Shown: positions 31,939-41,644, numbered from the stretch's first letter. The stretch: 64,000 nt of DNA from Roseateles_B sp041905785 (GCA_041905785.1 JAYRKJ010000015.1:96291-160290), one strand, 5' to 3'. Notes: generated by a model from the letters alone, not told the origin. Translations and numbers: made by a program.

Positions 31939-32270
31939 ATGGGCCCCTCCTTGGGTTCCTTCGGTATCTGCCGACGTGCCTCAGCTTCTTGGCGAGCAGC
32001 GTCTGAAGGCAGGCGCCAAGCCACCATCAGCAAAAAGGCCCGACCCATCCCGGGCCGGGCCTTCGCACTTTCTCCCCGAGCAGTGCCTTGATGCACCGCG
32101 CGATCCTCGTTGCTTTCTCTTCAGTTGGCACGGCACCCCTGTTTCGGGGCGTCCATCATTGTTCGAGTCCGAGCAGCTTATCCCAGCTTTCCGGGACAGC
32201 AACCTGATAGTTCTAGCAGGTGCCATAAGTTACTGACGTTACTGACGGCCATGGACCGCGGCCTTGCGCG
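31939..32270. other. Intergenic region, 332 bases
   Basis: No gene seen. It contains the minus-strand terminator at 32035-32063, a small hairpin CCCC-TGTTT-CGGGG-like near 32130-32145, and a 9-base direct repeat TTACTGACG near 32230-32250. The DNA is less GC-rich than its surroundings. Confidence 0.6.
32030..32063 (-). terminator. Rho-independent terminator (minus strand)
   Basis: Arms AAGGCCCG (32035-32042) and CGGGCCTT (32056-32063) with a 13-base loop; on the minus strand the stem is followed by TTTTT. It is placed to end transcription of the 242-residue protein gene about 200 bases upstream. Confidence 0.75.
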
Positions 32271-32999
32271 TCATTTCGAGCCGGCTTGTGGCGCCAGGCT
32301 CTTGATGACCTCACCCCGCTCATCCAGGAAGTCCAAGACGGCCTTCCCTTCCTCGGTCACGTACATCATCAGCCTGGGCCGACCTTTGCCGTCCGACAGG
32401 ATGAGCGCCGACGACTTGCCTGCGGTCTTGCCTGCAAACAGGCGTTCTGCCGGCACGCCGCCTGCCGCTTCCCATTTCCTGCGCCAGGACTCCCGTTCCT
32501 CGCCGGGTGGCGCGGCATTCAGGGCCTTCCAGAAAGGTTCGTAGTCCCGCTCCAGGCCCCGATCGAAGACGCGCAAGCCGGTCATCATGTGGCCGGCTCG
32601 CTCGTAATGGCCCAGGGCGACTTGCTGATCGCCGCCGAAACGGTCCATTGCCAGATGCATGCTCTGCTCTGGCTGGTCCTGGCTGCCCGGCCGTCCCGAC
32701 CAGACCATGCCGCCGCTTTCGTCGCCCACGCTGTTGTAGAAGATGATGCCCGCGGACCGGCGATGGTCGGGGGCCTCCTGGCCCTGACTCACGACCCCCG
32801 GCAGGCGATCCCGATTGGCGATGACCAGTTCCCGCTGACCGTCGGCGGTGACCACGTTCAGGCGCTCCACATCGATCTCCTGGAAACGCTGCCTGGCCGG
32901 TGCTGCGGCCAGGCACAGCAGGGCCGTCATCAGGAGCAAGCACAGCTTGAGCAGCCGGTTCTGGGCGCGCAAGGTCCGAAGCGCTTCGCTTGTTGCCAT
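32271..32999 (-). CDS. Uncharacterised membrane-anchored protein
   Basis: A 242-residue protein. The ATG at 32999 has AGGGAG five bases upstream. After a 20-residue polar head there is one membrane helix (LKLCLLLMTALLCLAA), then a periplasmic part starting FQEIDVERLNVVTADGQRELVIANRDRLPG and GIIFYNSVGDESGGMVWSG. I have seen similar ERINVVxxDGxxRxVIxNxxxxPG proteins in many bacteria, always without known function. The frame is open upstream without a stop and joins a broken IS481 transposase. That fusion is accidental: the strong ribosome-binding site and the change in character mark the true start. Confidence 0.7.
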   Translation of the reverse strand: MATSEALRTLRAQNRLLKLCLLLMTALLCLAAAPARQRFQEIDVERLNVVTADGQRELVIANRDRLPGVVSQGQEAPDHRRSAGIIFYNSVGDESGGMVWSGRPGSQDQPEQSMHLAMDRFGGDQQVALGHYERAGHMMTGLRVFDRGLERDYEPFWKALNAAPPGEERESWRRKWEAAGGVPAERLFAGKTAGKSSALILSDGKGRPRLMMYVTEEGKAVLDFLDERGEVIKSLAPQAGSK

Positions 33000-33708
33000 G
33001 TCAACTCCCTGCGGGTCACACCGCGACTTCTGCTCCGCCTGTTCCTGCTTCTCGTCCGGGTGCATGGCTGTGAAGGCCACGCGGGCGTGGTCATCGATCG
33101 CCACGAACAGCGTCTCCCACCCGGCGCCCCTGGTCGAGTCTTTGCGGTTGCCCGTCACGCGGTGGCTGGGGCGCACGATACAGCCCAGCTTCTTGGTGTC
33201 AATGTGCAGCAGATCGCCCGGCGCCTCATGCTCGTAGCGCACGAGCGGTTCGACCGGATCAAGCGCGCTGAGCTTGGATAAGCCCGCTCTGCAGAGCACG
33301 CGACTGACCGTCGATTCGGACACGCCGACGCTGCGCGCGATGCGGGACTGGATCATGCGGCGCTTGCGCAATTCGACGATCAGCAGCGCCTTCCTGGCAT
33401 CGATGGACCTGGGCGATAGCTTCGGCCTGGACGATGCATCGGCCAGCGCCGCCTCGCCTCCTGCCAGGTAGCGGCCCAGCCATTTCCTGACCGTGGGCGG
33501 CGTCACGCCGTAGGTGTCCGCGGCCTGCGCCGTGCTCAGCTCTTCCTCGGTCAATTGTTTGACCATTTCCAGGCGGCGGGCGTACGTAAGTCGGGCATGC
33601 TTATGGATGTTCGTCCGGTTGGTTCCTTGAAGATTGGGTGTTTGGCGACTTCCAGTCTCTCAAACCCAATCCGGATGAACACCGGATACAACCTATTGAA
33701 GCATCACA
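33000..33708 (-). mobile_element. IS481-family insertion sequence remnant (5' end)
   Basis: The outer end at 33708 reads, on the minus strand, TGTGATGCTTCAATAGGTTG, which matches my memory of IS481 terminal repeats. It is followed outside by CCTAGT; IS481 prefers NCTAGN targets. Inside lie the 5' two-thirds of a transposase frame. The 3' part and the other terminal repeat are missing, and a chromosomal gene follows directly, so a deletion removed the rest. Confidence 0.75.
33040..33566 (-). pseudogene. IS481-family transposase, truncated
   Basis: About 175 residues remain. The N-terminal helix-turn-helix reads TYGVTPPTVRKWLGRYLAGG, a second one SRIARSVGVSESTVSRVLCRAGL, and the catalytic core begins GDLLHIDTKKLGCI (first Asp) and ends near FVAIDDHARVAFTAMHPDE (second Asp). 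The third catalytic residue (Glu) and the C-terminal 130 residues are lost; complete IS481 transposases have about 320-350. The frame then runs on by chance into the downstream gene. Not functional. Confidence 0.8.
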
Positions 33709-34043
33709 CCTAGTGCCAGGCGGGCGTCCCGTCATGCAGCATCGGGGCAAGGACGGGGTGCGCCTCAGCGGGATCAAAATTCCCCACAAATCGCTGAGAA
33801 AGATATGAATGATTCCATTTTTCAAATTTTCCGGAATCATTAATGCCGAATGAAGCGCAATTTCCGCAAAACTAGAAAAGACACGCCCCCCCTCTTTCCC
33901 TACACTCCCTCCCCGGCCCATACTGCAGCCATCCCCCGGAAGGTCCGGCGGCCACAAGCCGCCCGCGCGAGCACCTCCTGACGCGAGGTGCTGCTGGACC
34001 TGGTCCACCCCTCTTCGGCACCCCCTCTCGGAGTACCCCTCGC
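33709..34043. other. Upstream region of the indolepyruvate oxidoreductase gene
   Basis: No gene seen in 335 bases. From 33780 to 33890 the DNA is A/T-rich for this genome and probably holds the promoter. It contains a perfect inverted repeat with arms AATGATTCC and GGAATCATT (33808-33816, 33833-33841; 16-base spacer), a plausible regulator site. Confidence 0.55.
33808..33841. promoter_or_regulatory. 9-bp inverted repeat upstream of indolepyruvate oxidoreductase
   Basis: Arms AATGATTCC/GGAATCATT with a 16-base A/T-rich spacer, about 200 bases before the ATG at 34044. It fits an operator bound on two turns of the helix. The binding protein is unknown; an Lrp-type protein is one possibility because such enzymes degrade aromatic amino acids. 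Confidence 0.45.
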
Positions 34044-37000
34044 ATGAACGCACCGCTGCCTGAACATATCCTGCGCGCGCTGGAAAAGGTCACCCTGGAC
34101 GACAAGTACGCGCTCGACCGCGGTCGCGCCTTCATGAGCGGCGTCCAGGCCCTGGTCCGCCTGCCCATGCTGCAGCGCACGCGCGATGCGATGAACGGCC
34201 TGAACACCGCCGGCTTCGTCTCGGGCTACCGCGGCTCGCCGCTGGGCGGCTACGACCAGGCCCTGATGGCCGCCAAGAAGCACCTGGCCAAGCAGAACAT
34301 CGTGTTCCAGCCGGGTGTCAACGAGGAGTTGGGCGCCACCGCCGTCTGGGGCACGCAGCAGCTGGACCTGTTCAAGGACAAGGCCAGGTTCGATGGCGTC
34401 TTCGGCCTCTGGTACGGCAAGGGCCCGGGCGTGGACCGCTGCATCGACGTGTTCAAGCACGCCAACATGGCCGGCACCTCCAAGCACGGCGGCGTGATCG
34501 CCATCGCGGGTGACGACCACATCTCCAAGAGCTCCACGGCTGCGCACCAGAGCGACCACGTCTTCAAGGCAGCAGGCTTCCCGGTGTTCTTCCCCTCCAG
34601 CGTGCAGGACATCCTGGACATGGGCCTGCATGCGTTCGCCATGAGCCGCTTCTCGGGCCTGTGGTCCGGCATGAAGACCATCCAGGAGATCGTGGAGTCC
34701 GGCGCCAGCGTCAGCGTGGACCCGGACCGCGTCAACATCATCACCCCGGATGATTTCCCCATGCCCGCCGGCGGCCTGCACATCCGCTGGCCCGATCCGC
34801 CCCTGGATCAGGAAGCGCGGATGATGGACCACAAGTGGTACGCCGCCCTGGCCTATGTGCGCGCCAACAAGCTCAACTACAACGTCATTGCCACGCCGCA
34901 TGACCGCCTGGGCCTGATCGCCTCGGGCAAGGCCTGGAACGACACGCGCCAGGCCCTGCACGACCTGGGACTGGATGACGACACCTGCCGCCGTCTGGGC
35001 ATCCGCCTGCACAAGGTCAACGTGGTGTGGCCGCTGGAAGCCAACATCACCCGCGACTTCGCGACGGGCCTGCAGGAGATCCTGGTCATCGAAGAGAAGC
35101 GCCAGGTCATCGAATACCAGATCAAGGAACAGCTCTACAACTGGCGCCCCGACGTGCGCCCGCACGTGCTGGGCAAGTTCGATGACGACGGCGCCGAAGG
35201 CGGCATGGGCGGCCAAATGGGTGGAGAGTGGGGCCTGCCCAACCCCAGCAAGAACTGGCTGCTGCGCCCGCAGGCCGACCTGACGCCGGCCATCATCGCG
35301 CGCGCCATCGCCAAGCGCCTCAAGAAGCTGGGCGTGGACGCCGACATCGCCGCCCGCCTGGACGCACGCGTGGCCATCATCGATGCCAAGGAGAACGCAC
35401 TCAAGGCCGAGGAAAAGACGGCCGGCGGCGCCGATCGCACGCCCTGGTTCTGCTCGGGCTGCCCGCACAACACCTCCACCCGCGTGCCCGAGGGCTCTCG
35501 CGCCGTGGGCGGCATCGGCTGCCACTACATGGTCACCTGGATGCCCGGCCGCAACACCGCCACCTTCACCCAGATGGGCGGCGAAGGCGTGACCTGGACC
35601 GGCCAGCAGTGGTTCACCAACGAGAAGCACATCTTCTCCAACCTGGGCGACGGCACCTACTTCCACTCAGGCATCCTGGCCATCCGCCAGTCCATCGCCT
35701 CGGGCGTGAACATCACCTACAAGATCCTCTACAACGACGCGGTCGCGATGACCGGCGGCCAGCAGGTCGGCGAGCGCCCCGAAGGCCACACGGTGCTGCA
35801 GATCATGCAAAGCCTGATCGCCGAGGGCGTGAAGAAGCTGGTCATCGTCACCGACGAGCCGGAGAAGTACAACGGCGTCGCGCTGCTGGCCGGCGTCACC
35901 GTACACCACCGCGACGAGCTGGACCACCTCCAACGCGAGTTCCGCGAGATCCCCGGCACCACGGCCATCATCTACGACCAGACCTGCGCCACCGAAAAGC
36001 GCCGCCGCCGCAAGCGCGGCAAGCTGGTCGACCCGGCCAAGCGCACGGTGATCAACGAGCTGGTCTGCGAGGGCTGCGGCGACTGCTCCATCCAGTCCAA
36101 CTGCCTGTCCATCGAACCGCTGGAGACGGACTTCGGCCGCAAGCGCCAGATCAACCAGAACACCTGCAACAAGGACTTCAGCTGCGTGAAGGGCTTCTGC
36201 CCCAGCTTCGTCACCATCGAGGGCGGCGAGCTGAAGAAGCCCAAGAAGGACAAGCGCGTCTCGCCCTTCGACAGCAAGCTGGGCGCACTGCCCGAGCCGA
36301 GCATCCCCAACGCCAGCGAGGCCTGGGGCATCGTGGTGGCCGGCGTGGGCGGCACGGGCGTGATCACCATCGGCCAGCTGCTGGGCATGGCGGCGCACCT
36401 GGAGGGCAAGGGCGTCATCACGCAGGATGCCGCCGGCCTTGCGCAAAAGGGCGGCGCAACCTGGAGCCACATCCAGATCGCCAACCGCGCCGAAGACATC
36501 CACTGCACCAAAGTCGGCACGGCCGAAGCGCAGCTGGTGATCGGCTGCGATTCCATCGTGGCCGCCAACAAGACCACGCTGGCCGTGATGCGCGAGGGCC
36601 GCACCTTCGTCGCGCTGAACACGCACGGCTCGCCCACCGCGACCCTGGTGAACAACGCCGACTGGAGCTTCCCCGGCGCGGCCTGCGAGGCCGCTGTTGC
36701 CAAGGCCGTGGGCGCCGATCACTTCCGCGCCTTCGATGCCGAGGAGGTGGCCGTCAGGCTGCTGGGCGACTCGCTCTACACCAACCCCTTGATGCTGGGC
36801 TATGCCTGGCAACAGGGTCGCATCCCGCTCACCCATGCCGCGCTGATGCGCGCCATCGAGCTCAACGGCGTGCAGATCGACAACAACAAGGCCGCCTTCG
36901 AATGGGGTCGCCGCTGCGCGCATGACCTGGCCTCGGTGCAGGCCCTGTTCGCAGCCCAGCAGGTGATCAACATCGTCAAGCGCGACAGCCTGGACGAGAT

Positions 37001-37616
37001 GATCGCCAAGCGCGTGGCCTTCCTGACGGACTACCAGAACGCCGCCTACGCTGCTCAGTACCAGGCCTTCGTCGACAAGGTCCGCGCCGCCGAGAAGCCG
37101 CTCAACAGCACGCGCCTGAGCGAGGCCGTGGCGCGCTACCTGTTCAAGCTGATGGCCTACAAGGACGAGTACGAGGTCGCCCGCCTGCACAGCGACAAGA
37201 AGTTCGTCGAGAAGATCGCCGCGCAGTTCGAGGGCGACTACAAGATCGTCCACCACCTGGCCCCGCCGCTGCTGGCCAAGAAGAACGAGAAGGGCGAGCT
37301 CGTCAAGCAGCAGATGGGCAGCTGGATCCGGCCGGCCTTCGGCGTGCTGGCCAAGCTCAAGGGCCTGCGCGGCACGGCGCTGGACATCTTCGGCTACACC
37401 GCCGAGCGCAAGATGGAGCGCCAGCTGATCCAGGACTACCGCGCCAGCATCGAGAAGATCCTGGCCAAGGGCCTGACGGCCGAGCGTGTGGCTCTGGCCA
37501 CCGACATCGCCCGCATTCCGGAAGAGATCCGCGGCTATGGCCATGTGAAGGAGCGCCATGTGCATGCCGCCCGCGCCAAGTGGGACGGTCTGATGAAGCA
37601 GTGGCAGGCCGCCTGA
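34044..37616 (+). CDS. Indolepyruvate ferredoxin oxidoreductase, fused subunits
   Basis: A 1190-residue one-piece 2-oxoacid:ferredoxin oxidoreductase. The pyrimidine-binding part (GFVSGYRGSPLGGYDQAL) and the TPP-binding part (CSGCPHNTSTRVPEGSRAVGGIGCHYM, then MGGEGVTWTGQQWF and NDAVAMTGGQQVGE) are followed by a short ferredoxin-like Cys cluster near residue 673 (CEGCGDCSIQSNC) and the gamma-type domain (VVAGVGGTGVITIGQLLGMAA). It decarboxylates arylpyruvates from aromatic amino acids to aryl-acetyl-CoA, passing electrons to ferredoxin; it is aerobically functional in several proteobacteria. It stands alone with its own promoter region and terminator. Confidence 0.93.
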   Translation: MNAPLPEHILRALEKVTLDDKYALDRGRAFMSGVQALVRLPMLQRTRDAMNGLNTAGFVSGYRGSPLGGYDQALMAAKKHLAKQNIVFQPGVNEELGATAVWGTQQLDLFKDKARFDGVFGLWYGKGPGVDRCIDVFKHANMAGTSKHGGVIAIAGDDHISKSSTAAHQSDHVFKAAGFPVFFPSSVQDILDMGLHAFAMSRFSGLWSGMKTIQEIVESGASVSVDPDRVNIITPDDFPMPAGGLHIRWPDPPLDQEARMMDHKWYAALAYVRANKLNYNVIATPHDRLGLIASGKAWNDTRQALHDLGLDDDTCRRLGIRLHKVNVVWPLEANITRDFATGLQEILVIEEKRQVIEYQIKEQLYNWRPDVRPHVLGKFDDDGAEGGMGGQMGGEWGLPNPSKNWLLRPQADLTPAIIARAIAKRLKKLGVDADIAARLDARVAIIDAKENALKAEEKTAGGADRTPWFCSGCPHNTSTRVPEGSRAVGGIGCHYMVTWMPGRNTATFTQMGGEGVTWTGQQWFTNEKHIFSNLGDGTYFHSGILAIRQSIASGVNITYKILYNDAVAMTGGQQVGERPEGHTVLQIMQSLIAEGVKKLVIVTDEPEKYNGVALLAGVTVHHRDELDHLQREFREIPGTTAIIYDQTCATEKRRRRKRGKLVDPAKRTVINELVCEGCGDCSIQSNCLSIEPLETDFGRKRQINQNTCNKDFSCVKGFCPSFVTIEGGELKKPKKDKRVSPFDSKLGALPEPSIPNASEAWGIVVAGVGGTGVITIGQLLGMAAHLEGKGVITQDAAGLAQKGGATWSHIQIANRAEDIHCTKVGTAEAQLVIGCDSIVAANKTTLAVMREGRTFVALNTHGSPTATLVNNADWSFPGAACEAAVAKAVGADHFRAFDAEEVAVRLLGDSLYTNPLMLGYAWQQGRIPLTHAALMRAIELNGVQIDNNKAAFEWGRRCAHDLASVQALFAAQQVINIVKRDSLDEMIAKRVAFLTDYQNAAYAAQYQAFVDKVRAAEKPLNSTRLSEAVARYLFKLMAYKDEYEVARLHSDKKFVEKIAAQFEGDYKIVHHLAPPLLAKKNEKGELVKQQMGSWIRPAFGVLAKLKGLRGTALDIFGYTAERKMERQLIQDYRASIEKILAKGLTAERVALATDIARIPEEIRGYGHVKERHVHAARAKWDGLMKQWQAA

Positions 37617-37641
37617 TCACGCTGCCCGTCCGATGAAAAAC

Positions 37642-37674
37642 AAAGCCCGCAGGCCTTACGGCTTGCGGGCTTTT
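37642..37674 (+). terminator. Rho-independent terminator, probably bidirectional
   Basis: A 14-bp stem with one G-U pair (37642-37655 with 37660-37673) closed by TTAC, with AAA before and TTTT after. It ends the oxidoreductase gene and, read backwards, can serve the convergent S41 protease gene whose stop is at 37696. Confidence 0.88.
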
Positions 37675-37695
37675 GCTTTCCTGCGCTGCTCTTGT

Positions 37696-39297
37696 TCAGC
37701 GCGGCAGATGGAAGGCGTTGCTGCGCAGCGGGGAACGCCTCAGCTCCAGGGCTACGTCACCTGGGCGCGGCTTGGCACTGGCAGGCCGGGCGGACGGTGC
37801 CTGAGCCGGGCAGCTGCCGTTGATGCGATGCTGCAGGGCCGCCGCCAGCATAGCCTCGCTGGGGCTGGACAGCTCGTGGCCCAGGTCGTCGCCGACCACG
37901 CAGCCCGGCACACCCGTCGGCCCGCTGCCGGCCGGCACGAAGCCATCGGCGTAGTCGCCAAACCCCTTCTGGTTGGTACCGCCGAACTCGATGGGGAAAT
38001 AGGAGTTGCCGCAGTTGTCCTTGGCGGTGAAGCCATAGGGCTTGCCGCAGGTCTTGCCGCCGATCAGCACCACCTCCACGTCCACGCCGCGCAGGCCGTT
38101 GATGAAGGCCTCGCTGGCCGAGCAGGTGCCGCGCTGTGCCAGCACGTAGACGCGCCTGAGATTCAGCGCTGGCAGCGGGCGCTCCTGCGTGCACTTGTAG
38201 GAGGCATCCAGCAGGCAGGAGGTGTCGTAGAAGGGCGTGGCACGGCCGTCGGTCGCCTGGCGCCGGCTGTTGTAGCGGCTGCGCTCGAAGTCCTTGCCTG
38301 CCGTCTGCTGTGTGCCGGCCACCATGTAGGCCAGCTGCGAGGCCATGAAGAGCAGGCCGCCGCCGTTGTAGCGCAGGTCCACCACCAGATCCGACACGCC
38401 AGCCTGCTGGAAGCGGCTCATGGCATCGATCAGCTGGATCTCGCCTTTGGCAATGTGGGTGTTGAAGATCAGGTGGCCGACCTTGCGTCCATCGGCACCG
38501 GTCAGCACCTCGTCCAGCGTCACGGGCTGGTTGTCCACCTCGGCGCTGAGCAGGCTGACCTGCACCGTCTGGCCGCCTGAGCGGCTGAAGGTGAAGTCGA
38601 AGCGCTGCTGCAGCTGGTCGGGGCTCATCATGTCGTTGAGCATGTCGACGCCGGCCTGGTCGTTGGCATCCGCGGACACGCCATTGACCGTCACCAGCGT
38701 ATCGCCGCGCTTCAGGCCCGCGCGCTGCGCCGGGCTGTCGGGCATCACGTAGGCGATGCGGATGCCGCGCGGCGGCGTGGGCGAGGCCATGGTCCATTCG
38801 ATGCCGAAGCCGGCATCGACGCCGGCCTGGGTCATCTGCTGCCACTTGCTCGTTGGGATCATGAAGCTGAAGCGGTCCTGGCGTGCGCCACTGGCCGTCA
38901 GGGCCGGGCTGCGCAGGGCATCGAAATAGGCCTGCAGGGAGCCCTGCACGTCGGCCTTGTTGCTGAAGCGTGCGTCGTTGGGGTTGACGCTGGGCACGGC
39001 CTCGCGCCACAGATAGGCCTCATCGAAGTAGGAGCGCATCCACTGCTTCTCCACGCCCAGACTGCCGGTGCGGCTGCCCGGAGCGGCCAGCGCGTTCTCC
39101 GGCGCGCATTGCTGCGCGTAGCTGGCGCTGGGCTGCAACGGACCGCTGTCCGTGGGTGTGGACGGTGTACTGTCGCCGGGCACCGGCCCGAACACCGGGC
39201 TCCCGGAATGGGCGCTGCCACCTCCGCCGCAGCCACTCAAGAAGCCACTGGCGCTCAACACGGCGGCCAGCACCGTCCATTTCATTCGAAAGTTCAT
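37696..39297 (-). CDS. S41-family (C-terminal processing) protease, lipoprotein
   Basis: A 533-residue lipoprotein. A signal peptide ends FLSGC (Cys near 23), followed by a Gly/Ser/Pro-rich linker. Then come an S41 N-terminal helical part, a PDZ domain (GIRIAYVMPDSPAQRAGLKRGDTLVTVNG) and the tail-protease core (DLVVDLRYNGGGLLF). Catalytic Ser is in GTCSASEAFINGL near residue 392 and Lys in GGKTCGKPYGF near 415. Cys residues around the active site suggest a disulfide. Such proteases cut envelope proteins. GGAGG precedes the ATG at 39297. It is divergent from a large lipoprotein gene. Confidence 0.9.
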   Translation of the reverse strand: MNFRMKWTVLAAVLSASGFLSGCGGGGSAHSGSPVFGPVPGDSTPSTPTDSGPLQPSASYAQQCAPENALAAPGSRTGSLGVEKQWMRSYFDEAYLWREAVPSVNPNDARFSNKADVQGSLQAYFDALRSPALTASGARQDRFSFMIPTSKWQQMTQAGVDAGFGIEWTMASPTPPRGIRIAYVMPDSPAQRAGLKRGDTLVTVNGVSADANDQAGVDMLNDMMSPDQLQQRFDFTFSRSGGQTVQVSLLSAEVDNQPVTLDEVLTGADGRKVGHLIFNTHIAKGEIQLIDAMSRFQQAGVSDLVVDLRYNGGGLLFMASQLAYMVAGTQQTAGKDFERSRYNSRRQATDGRATPFYDTSCLLDASYKCTQERPLPALNLRRVYVLAQRGTCSASEAFINGLRGVDVEVVLIGGKTCGKPYGFTAKDNCGNSYFPIEFGGTNQKGFGDYADGFVPAGSGPTGVPGCVVGDDLGHELSSPSEAMLAAALQHRINGSCPAQAPSARPASAKPRPGDVALELRRSPLRSNAFHLPR

Positions 39298-39616
39298 CCA
39301 TCCTCCGGGTGTCGCCGCTCTGGGGCGCCTGACACTGGGTTTATGTCGGGCCGGCCGACCCTTCTGTCGACCGGGTTTGCGATTTGACACCGAGCACCCA
39401 CGCTCGACGTCCGGCTTGGGCGAATTTCGCACATATGCAAATACAAAGGGAAACGGCGCATTGCGGGTTTCCACTAGGAGGAATGCCCCTTAGCCGCAAG
39501 CTTCAGCAACAAAAAATGACTGCATCGAGGCTAGGCTCCTGGCCGTGCCGGGGCCCTGGGGAGGGATCCCGCTCGCCTGGACCCGCACCGTGGGTCGCTA
39601 CGGAGGAGGCTTTCTG
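39298..39616. other. Divergent intergenic region, 319 bases
   Basis: It holds the promoters of the S41 protease (minus) and the 675-residue lipoprotein (plus). An A/T-richer patch near 39425-39460 and 39505-39530 is the likely promoter area. GGAGGAGG at 39602-39609 is the ribosome-binding site of the plus-strand gene. No operator palindrome stands out. Confidence 0.5.
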
Positions 39617-41644
39617 ATGAACCTGCGTTCAAGCCGGTGGCATTCGCTGTGTGCCCCGTTCCTGCTGGCCGGACTGTTTGCGCTCACCGCCTGCGGTTCC
39701 GGAGGCAACGACCTCGCGCCCGGACTGGCGGCCCGGGACGACAGCGCCAATGTCGACAACGGCGGCACCCTGCTGCTGGACGTGTTGGCCAACGACCAGG
39801 GACAGGGCCTCGAACTGGTGTCCGTGCAGCCTCCGGGCCTGGGCCTGGCCACCATTGAGGCCGGCAAGCTCCGCTACGTCCCGCGCAGCGGGGCCATGGG
39901 ACAGGACCGCTTCACCTACCAGGTGAGGGACGCTCAGGGCGGCACCCAGCAGGCCGCCGTGACGCTCACCTTGCGCCAGGGGCTCAAACTGGAGGGTCAG
40001 GTCTTGCTGGCCGGCAAGGGGCAGTCACAGCGCAGGCTGGAAGTGCTCGCCGGCGACGATTCCATGGCCAGCACCCAGACCGATGCCAAGGGCGCCTACA
40101 GTGTGCAACTGTGGTTCTCCGACAGCGCCCAGCTGGGCCGTCTGCTGCGACTGCGCCTGCAGGAGGACGCCAGCCATCCTCGCGAGCGCGCCGAGCTGTA
40201 CCTTGCGGCTGGCGAGACGCTCCTGCGCTTGGGCGGCGGCGCTCATCAGCTGGATGCCGGCCGTCTGTCCGCCTTGCAGGTGGATGAATGGAGCATTGGC
40301 GAATCAGCCCTGCTGCTGAGCCAGCACCGCAGCCTGACCCAGCAGAGCAGCCTCGCCGACGAACTGGCGCTGCGCCGCGCGATGTCCGGCTATTCGCTGG
40401 ACGGCGTCGGTGATCGCACCGCGCTGATCCAGGCGGCTCAGCAAGGACTGGTGCCCCTGCCCGCCGGCATGAGCACGCTCGCGCAAATGCTGGCTGACGA
40501 AACCGGTTTGCGCCAGTTCCGGGTGGCCGCGCAGACCGCGCTCGGCGACACGCTCATGCGCATGCAGCAGGACGCCCAGACCGCCCTGCTGGCGCGCAGT
40601 CCCTTCAGCGCCGAGACCCTGCCCAGCCGCTACATCCTCGGCCCCGTCCTGGCCCTGGACCAGGCGCCCGTTTTCGGCAGCACCAAGAACAGCGCCACTC
40701 TGACCCTGAGCCCGGACGGCCAGGGGCAGTTGCGCCCGCGCCAGAGCTTCCCTGCCGCCCACGCCGCGCTGCGCTGGGAGATCAACGGCAAGGGCATTCT
40801 GCAACTCAGCGGCAGCGGCACCGAGCAGGCCGCGGGCTGGGACATCTTCGATCAGCCTTATCACGAGTACCTGCAGACCGTACGCCGCCTGAGCCGCTTT
40901 GCATTCGGCGACGTGCTGCAGCTGCGCATTTGCGCCAGCCAGTTCGACTGCGGCGCGGACGATGGCAGTGCGGTCCAGGGTGAACAACTGAGCCTGGGCT
41001 TGACCGATGCGCCGCAAAGCCTGCAGGCCGCAGAAGTTCCTGGCCGCTGGTTCTTGCCCATTGCCGAAACGCAGGAACTCAAGGCCCATGCCGGCGCCGG
41101 CCCCCTGCTGGCCACGCCGCTGGAGTTGAAGGCCGACGGCAGCATTGCAGGCCGCAGCTGGCGCTGGCGGCTGGACGCAGGCGACCTGCTGGTTGAAAAC
41201 GGCAGCAGCCAGCGCTGGCGCCTGCAGCTGATGCAGCGCAGCGCCAGCCGGCAGTTCCTCATGCACACCCTGTACGAGGGTCCGCAAGGGCAGGGCGCCA
41301 GCCTGGGCGAGGCCTATGTGCAGGACCCCGGCCTGCAATGGCAGCGCAAGGACCTGGTCGGTGAATGGCGCATCAGTCGTCTCGTACGAACCCTGCAGCT
41401 GCGCGACGATGGCAGCGCGGGCCTGCTGACGCATCACGACGCGTACCAGGGCAGCTGGTCGCTGGCCAGCGACGGCAGCTTGCAGATCCGCCTGAGCAAT
41501 GACGGTGCCGACTTCCTGCTGCAATGGCATGCGCTCAGCAGCGACAAATCGGGCCTGATGGTGATCGAAGGCGGCCATGCCATGGCAACGCCGGACCAGC
41601 GCTTTGCCAGCACGCCCTACCGCTACGAACGCGCGGCCCCGTGA
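39617..41644 (+). CDS. Large lipoprotein with cadherin-like N-terminal domain
   Basis: A 675-residue exported protein of unknown function. The signal peptide ends FALTAC (lipid Cys near 25). Residues 40-120 resemble the Ig/cadherin-like tandem domain of surface proteins: DVLANDQGQGLELVSVQPPGLGLATI ... GQDRFTYQVRDAQGG. A second beta domain (carboxypeptidase-regulatory-like, LKLEGQVLLAGKGQSQRRLEV) follows. The remaining 500 residues alternate helical and beta regions; the last third has repeated WRWRL and GSWSLASDGSLQIRL strands, suggesting a beta-sandwich. The start is fixed by GGAGGAGG upstream. It includes a copy of the dispersed 13-mer at 39994-40006 (encoding EGQVLL). Confidence 0.7.
   Translation: MNLRSSRWHSLCAPFLLAGLFALTACGSGGNDLAPGLAARDDSANVDNGGTLLLDVLANDQGQGLELVSVQPPGLGLATIEAGKLRYVPRSGAMGQDRFTYQVRDAQGGTQQAAVTLTLRQGLKLEGQVLLAGKGQSQRRLEVLAGDDSMASTQTDAKGAYSVQLWFSDSAQLGRLLRLRLQEDASHPRERAELYLAAGETLLRLGGGAHQLDAGRLSALQVDEWSIGESALLLSQHRSLTQQSSLADELALRRAMSGYSLDGVGDRTALIQAAQQGLVPLPAGMSTLAQMLADETGLRQFRVAAQTALGDTLMRMQQDAQTALLARSPFSAETLPSRYILGPVLALDQAPVFGSTKNSATLTLSPDGQGQLRPRQSFPAAHAALRWEINGKGILQLSGSGTEQAAGWDIFDQPYHEYLQTVRRLSRFAFGDVLQLRICASQFDCGADDGSAVQGEQLSLGLTDAPQSLQAAEVPGRWFLPIAETQELKAHAGAGPLLATPLELKADGSIAGRSWRWRLDAGDLLVENGSSQRWRLQLMQRSASRQFLMHTLYEGPQGQGASLGEAYVQDPGLQWQRKDLVGEWRISRLVRTLQLRDDGSAGLLTHHDAYQGSWSLASDGSLQIRLSNDGADFLLQWHALSSDKSGLMVIEGGHAMATPDQRFASTPYRYERAAP

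Noticed and set aside
34050..37565. Long minus-strand frames under the indolepyruvate oxidoreductase
   Set aside because: The plus-strand protein is a complete family member, and the antisense frames lack any domain.
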